From Diadema setosum (taxonomy: Eukaryota; Echinodermata; Echinoidea; Diadematoida; Diadematidae), in NCBI RefSeq assembly GCF_964275005.1, contig NC_092706.1, positions 5,250,564 to 5,314,563 on the forward strand: 64,000 nt of DNA. The letters run 5' to 3'. Shown here piece after piece: positions 11,813 to 24,380 of the stretch. Each line of letters opens with the position of its first letter. Position 1 is the stretch's first letter. The notes under the pieces were generated by a model that saw nothing but the letters and a program-made list of their open reading frames with translations, was not told the origin of the DNA and made no database searches. A program made the position numbers and the translations under genes.

Positions 11813-14800
11813 GTTTAAGGTACTGTATGCTTTGTACATCGTCTTCTTTGTTTTTCTTCCTTTTCTTTTATTGCCAGAGCTTGCTTCAGGCTATTGTTAA
11901 ACTGCTATGGTGACAATGTTGTTTTGTTTTACTGCACTTTAGAAAGAACAGGCATGATATCAAATTTAGTTTTGGGGGCGACTGTCGGTGAGTGGTTCAA
12001 AGCAGAGTTGCACGCACTCAGCTGTGGATTGTGGGAGATGTATTTTGAAGAATATAAGAAATCTATGGCTCAACAAATCTTATTGTTGTCATGCCTGCAG
12101 TACTAAAAAAAAAAAAAAAAATGTGTTAATAGTGGCTCAAAGTCACATGAAAAATATATCAAAGATTGCTCTTGGTTGGCTTAGAAAGCATTCTTGCCCT
12201 TTTATTTGTTTGTTACGGAAAGGACGTTTATCATTCTCATTTCAAAAACCATGAAGTGAAAGATTGGTGTTCTGTTATTAAGCATTCGTCATCTTCGTGC
12301 TTATTTCATAAACGACCTCAAAGGAGTAATGAATATATTACTGTTTCTGCAAAAGAGAAGATTTTCGCGCGATAGATTTCTTGTGCTACGTCATGTACGA
12401 TGAATTTAGTTAATTTTTTTTTTTGTTTCTCGAACTGTTGACATTTTTTTAGTATTAGGATCATATCACACGGGCAAAATGTGGAGAACAAATTACCGGT
12501 ACACATGTATGTTTGATTTTGCCCGTAGTTTCGTAGCTAGCAAAGTGGGCAACGATTTGCACACTGTGAGGTAGTGCACAGTTACGATGTTCGGCAGTGA
12601 TGTTTCCACAGTCGCTTCCTTGTTAGTGTGAAAGAGCCACCGATGTGTACAGCTGTACATCAGACTTCGCGACAATGAAATATTTTGTCCTTCCTATTCT
12701 TTCCAATGTGATAGCTAGCCACCAAAACAAAGTCCGCAGACGTGGTATGTCGAGAGTGATTTTTACCTGGACGAACATTAAAGATATGGGGAGTTGTGTC
12801 TTTTTTGCAGTTTTAAAAGCCATCTCATCCAAAGAGGGAAGGATATGTTTTGTTCTGGTATTTTTTTTTCTACCCATATGAAGATGCTTCCATATTTGTC
12901 AAACAATAGATATGACGAATAACATTCTTGACTCCCACAAGACCAGCCGAGCAGTCCAGAGACTATCTGAGCTCTGCAAGATTAGGAATATCAGTTCACT
13001 GAAGGCCGACAAAATGTCCAGTTTCGTCTTGATGTTGTGTGGTCAGATCAGTCAGGCCTCCCTCTTTAGTTTTTTCTTCAATCTATAGGTTGCGGAAATG
13101 AATTAGTGAGAAAGATATATAATGTTAGATTGCTTATACAAAGTTTATGTTCTTTTGTTTCTAGTAGAATTAAGTCCTAGGCATTGACAGAGTATAAAGC
13201 ATTCTTAAGAATGAATTGTCATCAGTTAAGTTCTCCTCTCTTCGGGAACTGGTCCAAGAACTTAAAACAAGTTGTTCAGGACGAGGAGTTTAGTGTTCAT
13301 ATTTCAAATCCTCTCCCTGAAGCCTAAGTGTGATGTAAACTTGCTGTCAAACAAAATCTCACAATTGTTGTTGTTGGTGTTTTTTTTTTTTTTTTTTTGG
13401 GTCATTGTTGCTAAGTTTGCAGGTCATGCTCTTTATAGCCAGTGCCGTAACTCACCAAAGAATGCTTGCGTGCCAGTTGAATTCAGTCAGAAATATTTGG
13501 ACACGCACACAATTTTTGATGGTACACTAGTGCTAGCAGACTTTGAGCCTAATAACCCTGACTTTTGTAAGCAACACAGCTGTCGGCACACACCCTGACT
13601 CTTCCAGGGTGAGTGAACCAAAAGATGCAAGCAGTAAAACAACCTCAGTTTTAATCTCTTTGATGACACCCCTTCCCCCTATATTTTGTGTATGATATGT
13701 GACAGTTAGTTTCGTCAGAAGGGGCTGCAGCGTTCTTGGTTCTAGTACTCCCCCATTGTCAAAAAGGTAGTGTCGGTGATGACGAAGAGAGTGGGTTCTG
13801 TATTTATGAAAATTAAAAAAAAAAATCCTTTAGCGTATTTTTGCAGCTGGTGTCGTAATGTAAGAACTCACTGAAATTTGTAAACTAAATAAGCTTCATT
13901 TATTTCTCTTGGATAGCATGATTTTTCTCTCTTTTCTATTCATTTTTGTTTTTCCTGAGACAGATGTAAATGTTGATATGAAGTAATATTGTAGTATCGT
14001 AGCGGTATGGATAGAATGCAGCGGGTAGTAGCGTAGTGTATTAGACAGTGTGTCAGGGTGTGCAAAGTTGGTAGGAGTTCTGTTTCTTCCAAACATATTG
14101 TGCAGAAATGATGCAAATGACCGTTCTGAAGGCAGGAGATAGTGAAGACAGTGACGAAAGTGTTCATTGTGTTTTGTTGCTTTGTGTTACAAGTCATAGA
14201 AGAAGGAAAAGCACACCACAAGATTAGACTGCGAGACACAATTTGTGATTGTTTTCAGTGTACATAGAGAAAGTTAAACCAGTCGCCAACATATCAAAAC
14301 AACAGTAAAGAGGAGGGTGAGCGTCAGATGGTGATACGGTGCTCATTTCTTGTTCCTATGGCAACCGTCCGCATCCGTATTCTGCGCATCAAGCAGACCT
14401 CTCGGCCACGCGGATCTCGGTGGAGCTCCGCGTCTGAACCCAAACTGCCTTCCAAACAATGTGATACCGAGTCTCTATGGAGGCATTCAGCGTTTCACGC
14501 AGGTCACGTGTGAACGAGCGCTTAATTGTTGGTTGATAATGGAATGCGTAAATGATCGATTATTGTGTTCGATTAATGTTAATTCGGAAATGTTGAAGAC
14601 AACTCCAGGTGTTGTTGGAATCAACAGTTCATCACTCGCTCGCCGTCAGCGAGGGGAACATTTGATATAAATTGTAATGATGTATCTAATCTATGCAAAC
14701 GTCCACTGTATACGCTTTACGAGTGACGAAGAGACTCTATCGTGAGCTGTTGGCGGACTTGGCATTGCTAAAAGGAGGTAGCACTGCTGAGATGAATTTA

Positions 14801-14984
14801 CACTATTCAGATGCCTCGTGTTGCTTTGAATTATATCTATCACCATAGGTTTGTGCCGTTAAGGTGCTGACTCCGTGAATTGTGCGTTGATAAAGAGTTG
14901 ATGCTCTTGCTGGTGAACAAAACCACGAAAATGAAGATGTGTGGTTTTTCCATCACGCAGAGACTTGTAGACTCTGAATGTACA

Positions 14985-14990
14985 AATAAA
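14985..14990 (+). terminator. Candidate RAR polyadenylation signal (distal)
   Basis: AATAAA followed by gtttgg, gttcgtcttc and further T-rich sequence. Using it would give a 3' UTR of about 7.9 kb. Confidence 0.4.
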
Positions 14991-15010
14991 AGTTTGGAAG
15001 TCACTGTTCG

Positions 15011-17660
15011 TCTTCATTCTCTAGAGCAAGAACTCAAAAAGTAAACCGGCTGCCAAGATGCTCACTGTCTTATCTTCATTTCTTTCTTATTCTTCTTCTT
15101 CTTTTTTTTTGTGGTGTAGTTCTCATCACTACTTCTATCTAAAACATTTCCCTTACATGTCTGTTGTTCCTTTCGCTATAAGGAAATTGTAAATCTTGCA
15201 TTTATCATACCCTTTACTTTGCTTTTCGTGACTGTTGGACTACTTAAGCTGTTTGAAAGTTTGTATTTTACCGCATATTGTTTCACTCATTGTTAATCAA
15301 CAGTCATGCTGTACTTTTTAATTGTTCCCTTTAAACCTTTGTTGGCTATTTGTCATCATTTTTGTTTTTTTATGTTAACATGAATATATATTCTAAATAT
15401 ATATTTTGAATCATGACCTATGTATAATAATTAAAAAGAAAGCAGAGCCATTTTGGCCTCCTATTGTTTTGTAAATTCTGTGTTCACTTCCTTTACTGTT
15501 TGTATATCTACGATGTGACACTATATACGATAGATCACTCATTGTTAACAGAGATATTAAAGTATGCAGAAGTTGAACTTAAATGTCCATGTTGAGGTTT
15601 AACTTGTGTTCGATAATTTGTGAAATATTTAAGATAATGCTTTTTAGCCGTAGGAAGAGTGTTTTATTTTGTTGATGATGGAAAAGTGTTGGGGGAAAAG
15701 TTTGTAGAGATGGCAAAAGAGAGAAAAAAAAGACATTACTGTAAGCAACAAAAAATTTACATTTTTGAACAATACAGATTAAAAAAAAAATGTGAAAAAA
15801 AATATCAGTGTTTTGGTGTGATTCGTATGTCCAAGGATATCCACTGATTTCATGTGCGATGTGAGAGGTGTAAGTTTTATCATTTTTGTAATTAAATTTG
15901 ACAGTCACACTCCTGACTGAAATGTAAGCAAGTTGCAGACCCACCTGGTAATATCACAGCAAATGGTCATACATAATTCCAACCACAAGCTTTACAACTT
16001 TGCAAGTACATTACATTGTACTTATATTATTTGCAATTGACAATACTCTCAATTTACATTAAAAGCACTTTAAATTGTACCTTAAAGACAGTGACTGACA
16101 TGATACATTTAAAACATACAAATAATGCATGATTATGAGTGCAATGGACAGAATTTTCATGAGATAAAAGATGAAATAATCCATTCCACGAGGCGCAGCA
16201 GAGTTGAATGGATCAATAATTTCATATTTCACTGAATGAAATATTCAGTCCATTGCACAAATGAAAAACATTTGTTTTACATAACACCTTGAGATAGATC
16301 CATGTCATTTGATGTTTTATGAATTTAGAAACGAGAGAGATGTGCGAGATCTGAGATCGAGAGTGCTCACTGAGCGCTATATGCACACTGCAAAGGCGAG
16401 CGTTTTACGTACGTAGTGTGCCGGGCTCTCAGTGTGCGTACAATCGAGCAAATCCCATGGACCCTAGGTTGCACGGTAAAATGGAGCCCCTATTTGTTTT
16501 ATTTATTTGTTTTCCAATCATTGCAAATCATTTGTAAATAATTTGATCGTTTGTGATATGATTCAATAAAACATACAAAAAAAAATAAATGATGTAATAG
16601 TGAAATGGGACAAATTATCAATATCAAACAACTAGTCAAATGACAAGGATCTACACTGTATCTTGGTGTTATATAAATCTCATTACCACATGGACTATGT
16701 ACAAGCAAGTGGATTCCACTGCACAGTTGTATATGATGACATAAATGGTATCCTGGGGTACCAAACGAAAATCAGCCATTTTGTTGAATTATTTATTTTT
16801 TTAAAAAGGTTGTACCCTGGGAACCAAAAAGAGGAAATTATTTTGGTGCTGGAGCTAGCGCGCACTAACCACTGCACTGCACTGCACTAAAGCACACGCT
16901 AGTGGTATCGCAGCTTCCATGCACGCATAGTATAACATGCAGTGGCATGGGAATGCTATGTACACGCACACACAGTGCATGCATTTTTCTCTGGCTGTCC
17001 TCGAGTGGACGTGAGGTGGCGCTACACAACGTGGTTACCTGGGGTACTACGGTACCCCGGGGTAATGCGTGATGCATCATATATGTAAAGTGAAATGGAT
17101 TCCGATCTAGGGTAGATCTCTGTCATAATGCTATGGTTACTTTAAACAGAAAAAAAAAAGAAAAGAAAAAGGAAACAAAACTGAATTTACAAATGTTACT
17201 AAACATTTACCGCTATACAGTAGACAAACAGATAAGGTAATGGGAATCCTAATGTTATTACAGTATTTTTTTTTTTTTTGGGGGGGGGGGGGTGTGTCCT
17301 CAAATGCTGTGGTCTACTTTCTTGTTGACCTATACATTTACAGGCTTTAGGTATTTGGGATTAAAGTATAAAATAAAAGTCATACAGTGGAAATTTATAT
17401 CCATGTATTTACAATTGTGTGTGTGCGTATATATATATATATATACATCGTATATTGAGTAGGTTGTCCACGTGTTAGCGTGATAAGATGAAATACAAAA
17501 TTGGAACAAAGTTCATACTGTATTCACCAACAGTTTATTTCTGCACACAAATTTTCGAGCGATTCGCTTTTTCTCAAGTGTTGATACTGAGAGAACAACA
17601 ATTATTATTGCGTGTGTGTGTATATAATGGTATTATTATCCGCGTTTTGGAATAAGAGCA
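15011..17660. other. Intergenic region
   Basis: AT-rich, no gene recognised. It contains a short inverted-repeat element at 16140-16257, poly-T/poly-G at about 17267-17292 and a GT/AT run at 17418-17445. Confidence 0.6.
16140..16257. mobile_element. Short inverted-repeat transposon
   Basis: It begins tgcaatggacagaattttca and ends with the inverse of that (gaaatattcagtccattgca), about 118 bp in all, with no coding capacity. Confidence 0.65.
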
Positions 17661-17668
17661 TGAAGACG

Positions 17669-18804
17669 ATGAAGACAAACAAGTTGACATAATGCATTAG
17701 AATCCAACTTCATTTATTTGTAAACCAAATTTTCGACCCTTGCACGGATCTTCCTCAGGGTAACAGTGATATTTGTATTTGAAGCTCAGCACAGAAATAT
17801 AATAATAATAACAAAGAAACGCGCCTGGTTGTTAGCTTAGAGTTTGAGCTAGCAACCAACACGCACGGTTGTTAGCTCAAAATTTGCGCTATCTTCATGA
17901 GTGCAAAATCCTTAAACTCAATTATGACGTAACAATGTATCATAAAATGCATAAGACTTCGGGTTGCTATGTGTTTTGCGCGGCTGGTATTGAACGATCT
18001 GTTTGATTTGAAAATGTCTATGTCTTACTTCTTATGCATTTTATGATACATTGTTACGTCATAATTGAATTTAAGGATTTTGCACTCATGAAGAAAGCGC
18101 AAATTTTGAGCTAACAACCGTGCGTGTTGGTATGTATTTTGCGTGGCTGGTAAACGATCAGTTTGATTTCAAAATGTCTATGTCTTACTTCTTATGCATT
18201 TTATGATACATTGTTACGTCATAATTGAGTTCAAGGATTTTGCACTCATGAAGATAGCGCAAATTTTGAGCTAACAACCGTGCGTGTTGGTATGTATTTT
18301 GCGCGGCTGGCGGGTAAACGATCAGTTTGATTTGAAAATGTCTATGTCTAATACTTCTTATGCATTTTATGATACATTGTTACATCATAATTGAGCTTAA
18401 GGATTTTGCACTCATGAAGATAGCGCAAATTATGAGCTAACAACCGTGCGTGTTGGTATGCATTTTGCGCGGCTGGTAAACGATCAGTTTGATTTGAAGA
18501 TGTCTATGTCTTACTTCTTATGCATTTTATGATACATTGTTACGTCATAATTGAGTTTAAGGATTTTGCACTCATGAAGATAGCGCAAATTTTGAGCTAA
18601 CAACCGTGCGTGTTGGTTGCTAGCTCAAACTCTAAGCTAACAACCAGGCGCGTTTCTTTGTTATTATTATTATATTTCTGTGCTGAGCTTCAAATACAAA
18701 TATCACTGTTTCCCTGAGGAAGATCCGTGCAAGGGTCGAGAATTTGGTTTACAAATAAATGAAGTGGGATTCTAATGCATTATGTCAACTTGTTTGTCTT
18801 CATG
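17669..18804. mobile_element. Fold-back element with ~160-bp tandem core
   Basis: The outer ~210 bp at 17669-17880 are repeated in inverted orientation at 18600-18804; both carry gacccttgcacggatcttcc and the block aacaaagaaacgcgcctggt. Inside are four direct repeats of about 160 bp (the word ttatgcattttatgatacat recurs at about 18033, 18192, 18358, 18518). One further unit is inverted at 17880-17960. No protein is encoded. Confidence 0.9.

Positions 18805-18807
<3 letters not shown>

Positions 18808-18868
<61 letters not shown>
18808..18868. repeat. (AT)n microsatellite
   Basis: About 60 bp of pure TA dinucleotides abutting the fold-back element. Confidence 0.97.
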
Positions 18869-20433
18869 GTGTATATACATATATATGATGTTGTGATTGT
18901 ATTCTCAAAGTGAACTTAATGTCCCTTTTTTGAGTTGACCATTGTGTTACCACAATGTAGGTCCTATTATTTATCTTTGACAAATATGAAAATAAACTAC
19001 GCTGAAGCTGAACTGCAATAGAGTAGAATTAAGGAAGCAGACTTAGAATGAGGAATAGTAAGTTATGGAACTTCAAGGTTTCATTTATTTTCGTGAAAGA
19101 CATTAGATATGACAATCACATATATGGATGCAAAATAGAAACAAATACTTCATATCAAATCAGATTATAAAGGTGGTGAAGCCAACATAAAATGTTCGAG
19201 CCAAACCGACAACGGCTGCACACTCTGCATATGACGTGTAACCATCAGTAATTTGAATATACAACAAAATAATTTTGTATTCTTCATTGCAACATAAAGC
19301 CAATCTATATGATTGCAACCCTGAATCCTCAAAGAGTATAATCTCTCTTTCTTTTGGCCACCTGTAGAAAAAGAAAAAAGAAAAAAGAGAACATTTGGAA
19401 GTTCGGCATTTCTGTGTGTAGTTCATGATAGTTCAAATTTGACAACCATTATGTGGCAGTGATGACTGTTGTGAATACTGGTATCTCAAGCTTTGATTAT
19501 GTTTTCAAGGTGCAACACTGAGGAAAGACTTCCCTTTAATATATCCAAAACTACTATAGGTAGAAATACTATAGTCAGTGCATGAATACAAACTGGTGTT
19601 TGTAGTGAAAGAGATACATGTAACATTAGTACCATCACCCTTTTTAAAACCTCATTCATTTCAATCAAGTTTGATATGAAAATCAAGTATTAATTATCAG
19701 CAAACATGACAATTGTTCTGCTGTTTGGAAACAAAGAATTTGGAGAAAAGTGTAAATGTAAAAGAAATACTGATTTTTTTTTTTCATTCTGAAAACCTTT
19801 TACAATTTTCTCTACAAAATGTATGCCAATAAAACATGAAAGGGTAATGGAATGTGCATAGATCTGGAAACTAATGTCTACACAATACTGAGAGCAACAA
19901 CAACAATAACAAAATAAAAGCCATTGCATATTCTAGCAATTCTAAAAAGACACAAAATTTCCATGACTCTGAGTGATCTATTTTTCATTTTTTGTTTTTG
20001 TTTCAAGTTCATTAAAACTATGCATATATGCAAACTATTAACACAAAAATCAGATAAAGTCACTGAAAATTTAAGTTTCTGACTTGGGCATTCGTGTATT
20101 GTCCAGTCTCCATAGACTTTCTACTGAGGCATAATGTGTCCCATTTCATTTGCCAAAACCTGTAAGTATGGTGTATCGCAGAAATTATGAGGGCTGAAAA
20201 TCAGACATTCCAGGGTTTGCAAATTGAATATTACAGAAGTTATGATGCAGTAAATACACTGTAATGTAGGAGATTAGATATTTAAACCCAACAGGGCCAA
20301 AAACTATCCCATGAAAACTTGCTTCATGAAGAATGAAAACTTTCTCTTCTTTTTTGGTTTGCATTCATAGACTTTGATTCTTGGAAAGGAGGAAAATATG
20401 AAACTTCCAATTTATGCAAGTAAAGATTTAAGA

Positions 20434-20652
20434 TACTGTAAAAGTGGAAATTTTCGCGGTGTTGAAATTTTTGCGCATTTCGTGCAATCTGAAATCAGCG
20501 CGAAAATAAAAGCATGCAAATATTTTTGCTTGCTATACATGTATGTTCCAGTAGCTGATGTCAGGATTCCGCAGAATTAAAAACATGCGAAACTCTTCTT
20601 ACCCAGCCGAGCGAGAAAAATTAGTTACGCAAAAATATCCACTTTTACAGTA
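20434..20652. mobile_element. Miniature inverted-repeat transposon, TACTGTAAAAGTGG family, copy 1
   Basis: It begins tactgtaaaagtggaaattt and ends atccacttttacagta. The ends are mirror images and flanked by TA, as for Tc1/mariner-type elements. Related copies lie at 25714 and 46522. Confidence 0.85.
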
Positions 20653-20802
20653 TTACAGCCGAATCACCGTATAGTCTACAACATAGGTTCTCAGCATCGA
20701 TGTCTGATCTTATCAGGTACCACGACTATAGGTCACATATACTGCTACACTAGCATGTCATTGTTTTTGAGGGGAATGTGCTTTTACACTGCAGATATAT
20801 GT

Positions 20803-20808
20803 TTTATT
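20803..20808 (-). terminator. Candidate CCDC103 polyadenylation signal
   Basis: TTTATT on the + strand is AATAAA on the minus strand, about 365 nt after the CCDC103 stop codon. Confidence 0.45.
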
Positions 20809-21172
20809 GTGAATAGCAGTATTTACAGGTATATACTTTTGTTGGTCAATACGGTGTGCTGACATCAGTGAGAGAATTGTCAGACAAGAGAATGTAAACT
20901 TTTAAGTGGAGAGAGAAGGGACAGTTGCATAAACACAAGGCACATGTACATTGGGGGTAGATCAAGATCTGAGCTCTCTGCATTTTATCTTCTTTGGAGA
21001 CAAAATCAAAAAAAAAAATGTCAAGTACATGTAGAGTTAAATAAAATAACTGAATTGAAACAATGAGAACAGAGGAAGTTTTGCCTTGTTTGTTTGCAAA
21101 TAGAGACAAAGAAACAATATTTTTCCATCATCATTTACAACCTGCAACTTTTGAGAGGTTTTTCCCCTCGCA

Positions 21173-21754
21173 TCAAGATGCCTCCTCCAGTTTGTATATC
21201 TTTCTGAGGTGGCTGATGTCTGATTGTGTCACTCGTGCAACTGTGGGCGGGACTTGAACACTGCTACCTGTCGTCTCCTCCGCTGGTTTTCGTTCACCTT
21301 TCGCATCATCTGCATCATTACTGTCTTGTCCTGAAATTACATCCTCATCATCAGCTCCAACACTTGAGGAGGATGAGAGCGGTGGAGGAGAAGGAAGAGG
21401 AGGAGGAGGAGAATTGTCAATCTCCGTAGCCCAGTGTTCAAGCTTTGCAAACAGACTCCTCAGCGTTTGCCGCTCTGCCTTGCTGAGAAAGTCCAAGGAG
21501 AGGCCGAACCTCCCCGCCCGCGACAGATGCAGCAAAATGTCCGCCACCTCTCGCGAATCGTCTGCGCGCGACCCACCGTCAAGCACCGCAACGATTTCCC
21601 CCAGGAGCCCGAAGCTGATCTCGGATCGGAAGACTTTCGCAAGGGCCTCTCCACCGATTTCCAGAAGGTACAGGTAGCAGGCATCGGTGGAAGATTTCTT
21701 CCGCAATCGCCACTCCTTTACAAATTCATGGCCATTTTGGGGGAGCGTTTTCAC
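21173..21754 (-). CDS. CCDC103: CCDC103 last coding exon
   Basis: The acceptor tttgccag precedes VKTLPQNGHEFVKEW; TGA is at 21175-21173. It contains the RPAP3_C-like helical core and a low-complexity tail rich in Pro, Ser and Asp (about 21270-21415). Although a single long reading frame, this is only the third coding exon: the other two are needed to match the family. Confidence 0.92.
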   Translation of the reverse strand: MKTLPQNGHEFVKEWRLRKKSSTDACYLYLLEIGGEALAKVFRSEISFGLLGEIVAVLDGGSRADDSREVADILLHLSRAGRFGLSLDFLSKAERQTLRSLFAKLEHWATEIDNSPPPPLPSPPPLSSSSSVGADDEDVISGQDSNDADDAKGERKPAEETTGSSVQVPPTVARVTQSDISHLRKIYKLEEAS

Positions 21755-23979
21755 CTGGCAAACAAATCCGAAGGAACAAATACAAATCTAAAATTATGCC
21801 CAATATATTCCCATGCCTGTAAATGGAGCAGCTTCCATGGCCTCAAAAAAGGTTACCTCAATTGTTCATGGTTGGTCCATCAAATCGCATCCAGTGATTG
21901 GATTGATATTTGATATGCCTCTACACTTGCCAAGTCTTGCCAATGTATTCCTATTGCATTTATTGATAGGTTGAAGCAATTCAAACAACAGTAAAAATCA
22001 CTTCATATAAACATTTTTTTTCCATGAAAAGAAGCAGAAGAAGAAGAAGAAAGAAAGAGATTAGAAATAGTTTCAACTACTCAAGACTACACACAGCAAA
22101 ATGCCTTGGAGATCATATATGAATGAGTTACCCATAGAAATAACTTTAACAATCTGGCTGTGCTGATGCTGGACAAATACTCTCAAGTGTGCATTCCTTC
22201 CCTGCACAGTAATTTCGTGATGTTATGACAACTTGAGAGACACTTGAATCAGCTTTGAAAATAAAACATTTGTGAGTCTATCAATCACAGAGATGAGTTA
22301 TATTTTGAGCCCTAAAATCAAATATCAAATGTTACAAGTCGCATTCTAATGCTAACAATCTTGGAGTTCAAAGAATAAGTCAAGAATCCTTGATGAAATC
22401 TGATCAGACCTTGTAAGATCATAATTTATGAAAGGGGCCTGCGATACATATTCAGGAAAGATTCTGTTGAGGTCAATGGCACAAGGGGAAAAAAAGGCTG
22501 AATTCAGTAATGCTGCTCGATTCTTTCAGACAATGGATCAGTGCTTGACTCTTTTTATTTATTTTTTTTTTTTTAACAAGTGGAGCAGAATCAGAAATAA
22601 AAGAAACACAAAATTTTTACATCACACAAATATCAAATCAAGCCAAAACATTACATCACTAACAATATTGCCACTTTAAATCTCTCTGTTATTTGATGGA
22701 TTTTGGTAGTTTTCTGGTAGAATTTTTTTTGGTTGTACTCTCATTCAAGACACCTTTCTCCTTGGAGAACATTCAACTCTAAGGCTAATGTCCTAAGGTG
22801 CACATCTACCTGTTTGCTTGCAGCGTCGGGACATTCAGGCCCCTTTTTGGAGGAGGATGAAGAGTTAGATGATGATGACGATGACGATGAAAAAGGGTTC
22901 CATGGCTGTGAGCGTTTCCCCTGACCAAACTTGTCTTTCTTCTCCAGTGGCTGGATGTGAGCGGCCGCAACTATGTCTCTGTCCAAAACAGAGAGAAAGC
23001 AAAGATTGAGGAGTGAAAAGCTTGTGTGAATGTGAAGAGTCCTTGCAGTGGCTCAAAGAAGATGGACAAATTGTAGAGAGATCTTTGAAATAGCACACTC
23101 AAATCTCATACAGAGAGCCCGTCTTCCTAATTGACATTGTAAACAACAAACTGAAATCTTTCCTCAGTCCAGATGACGCAACAACAGATGCATGCAAACA
23201 AGATCTTACAGTATTAACCCGTTGAGGATGGACCAATTTTGCTACAACACGCATTTCCAATAGACACCTGCACGAGTATACTCGGGACTTGTCTTGAACG
23301 GGTTAAACATGCATTTTCCAATAGTAGGAACAGGTGGCTTGAATATGATTTTTATTAAGGAAAAAAGAAGACGAATAAGTACAGTAGTTGTGATTTAATA
23401 TTGTTTTGGAACTGGAGATACTATAAGAAACCACCTATGAATGAAATGTTACAGAACATACAATCCTAAGAGGAATTCAAAGTTTATTTGATGAAAATCT
23501 ATTTTGAAATGCCTGAGATATCCAAAGATTAAATAAAACAAAGGGATACCAATAAAAGGTGGGTCCCACCGATTATCATGATCCCTTAGTTTTGGATATC
23601 TCAGCCATTTCAAAACCAATTTTCATCAAATAAACTTTGAACCCCTCTAAAGAATTACATGATATTTCATATTTCATAGTTTTCATATTTCATATTTTTC
23701 TCATTATCTCACACAAAAAAGCTTGAAACCTGATGTGCCTGCATGAAGCCCCATCTCAACCAAAACTATCTATAGTATATACCCATCCCTTTAAACCTCA
23801 CAAAGACTGTCATGCCCTTTGGTCCCTAACCTGAACTGTTCGTACGTCTCCACGCGCTGGTCTACTGCCCTCAGTTTGGCGTCGTTTTCCCTCCAGTAGC
23901 GTGCGTCAGCGTCGACTGCAGACAATAGCTCCCTCTCCAGTTTGTCAAAGTCTATTCTGTCCTCCTTTAGATCAGCCAT
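21173..23979 (-). CDS. CCDC103: CCDC103-like dynein-arm assembly/attachment factor
   Basis: Three coding exons read right to left: 23979-23831, 22978-22810 and 21754-21173. Together they give 299 residues; the human protein has 242. Residues 1-50 form the charged helical N-terminus (DFDKLERELLSAVDAD, then ENDAKLRAVDQRVETYEQF), matching the human LEKELQAALTADEKY/AKLRAVEQRV region. The second exon opens with the conserved HIQPLEKKDK...QPWN block, followed by a serine run. The third exon holds the helical RPAP3_C-like core: SEISFGLLGEIVAVL, then HLSRAGRFGLSLDFLSKAER. After that come a low-complexity Pro/Ser/Asp linker and a short helix ending ISHLRKIYKLEEAS. By family knowledge CCDC103 binds microtubules, self-oligomerises and is needed to dock outer dynein arms in motile cilia. 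The long serine/acid linkers are larger than in vertebrates. An acceptor lies 2 nt upstream of the ATG, so there must be an upstream non-coding exon, not located. Confidence 0.9.
21755..22809 (-). other. CCDC103: CCDC103 intron 2
   Basis: No repeat family or exon recognised; short A/G-rich run near 22028-22060. Confidence 0.6.
22810..22978 (-). CDS. CCDC103: CCDC103 coding exon 2
   Basis: The acceptor ttttggacag and donor gtagat frame 169 nt. It encodes RDIVAAAHIQPLEKKDKFG then QPWNPF, a serine tract with one Asn, and GPECPDAASKQ. The serine tract comes from a repetitive trinucleotide run (22870-22895) and probably varies in length. Ends in phase 0. Confidence 0.9.
22979..23830 (-). other. 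CCDC103: CCDC103 intron 1 with an inverted repeat
   Basis: Contains the dispersed inverted-repeat element at about 23424-23800; the rest is unremarkable. Confidence 0.6.
23424..23800. mobile_element. Inverted-repeat element, AGCCCCATCTCAACC family, copy 1
   Basis: The block aaagtttatttgatgaaaat (23480-23499) recurs inverted at 23618-23637 around a gggtcccacc centre, and the right end carries gccccatctcaaccaaaact. Partial relatives are at 37671-37856 and 58882-59030. Confidence 0.7.
23831..23979 (-). CDS. CCDC103: CCDC103 coding exon 1
   Basis: The ATG is at 23979-23977 with an acceptor (aatgcag) just upstream at 23983-23982. The donor gttagg follows ...TYEQF plus two bases of the next arginine codon (phase 2). 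Confidence 0.9.
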
Positions 23980-24380
23980 GCCTGCATTAACAAATACAAT
24001 AACATCAACTTCCTTTAAATTTGATAAGATATAGAACCAAATTTACGAACATTCTGTGAGATACCATTCACAGACAAACAAACAATTTGCACAAATTAAT
24101 GGTGAAAGATTCTCAAGACCCCTGGGGAAAGAGAAACATTTTGCAATTGTTCTTATGCACATGACACACAGCAAACACATTCTCTCTCAAGTATAAAATA
24201 CATCCAGCATGGAAAGACTGTACCAGCACTATGCAAAACAAGGCAAGTGCCATAATGTGTCTCGCCCATACGCATACAAGAAATTGTACGCGAATGGGAT
24301 ATACAAGTAACAGATTAAAAAAAGAGATATGACAGATAAAGAGATATAAAAGGGTAAAAATTTATGGCAAAAAAAAAGGT

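Larger units (their letters stand above)
7086..15010 (+). other. RAR: Probable long RAR 3' UTR / downstream region
   Basis: T-rich sequence with many poly-T runs and no exon recognisable on either strand. It is also nearly free of the inverted-repeat transposons that crowd the rest of the window, which suggests transcribed or constrained sequence. Candidate polyadenylation signals are at 7489, 10977, 11807 and 14985. Short open frames such as 8487-8726 show no family resemblance. Where the transcript really ends is not decidable from sequence. Confidence 0.45.
18870..21172. other. Region between the fold-back element and CCDC103
   Basis: AT-rich. It holds one transposon copy (20434-20652) and a candidate CCDC103 polyadenylation signal; otherwise nothing recognised. 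Confidence 0.6.
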
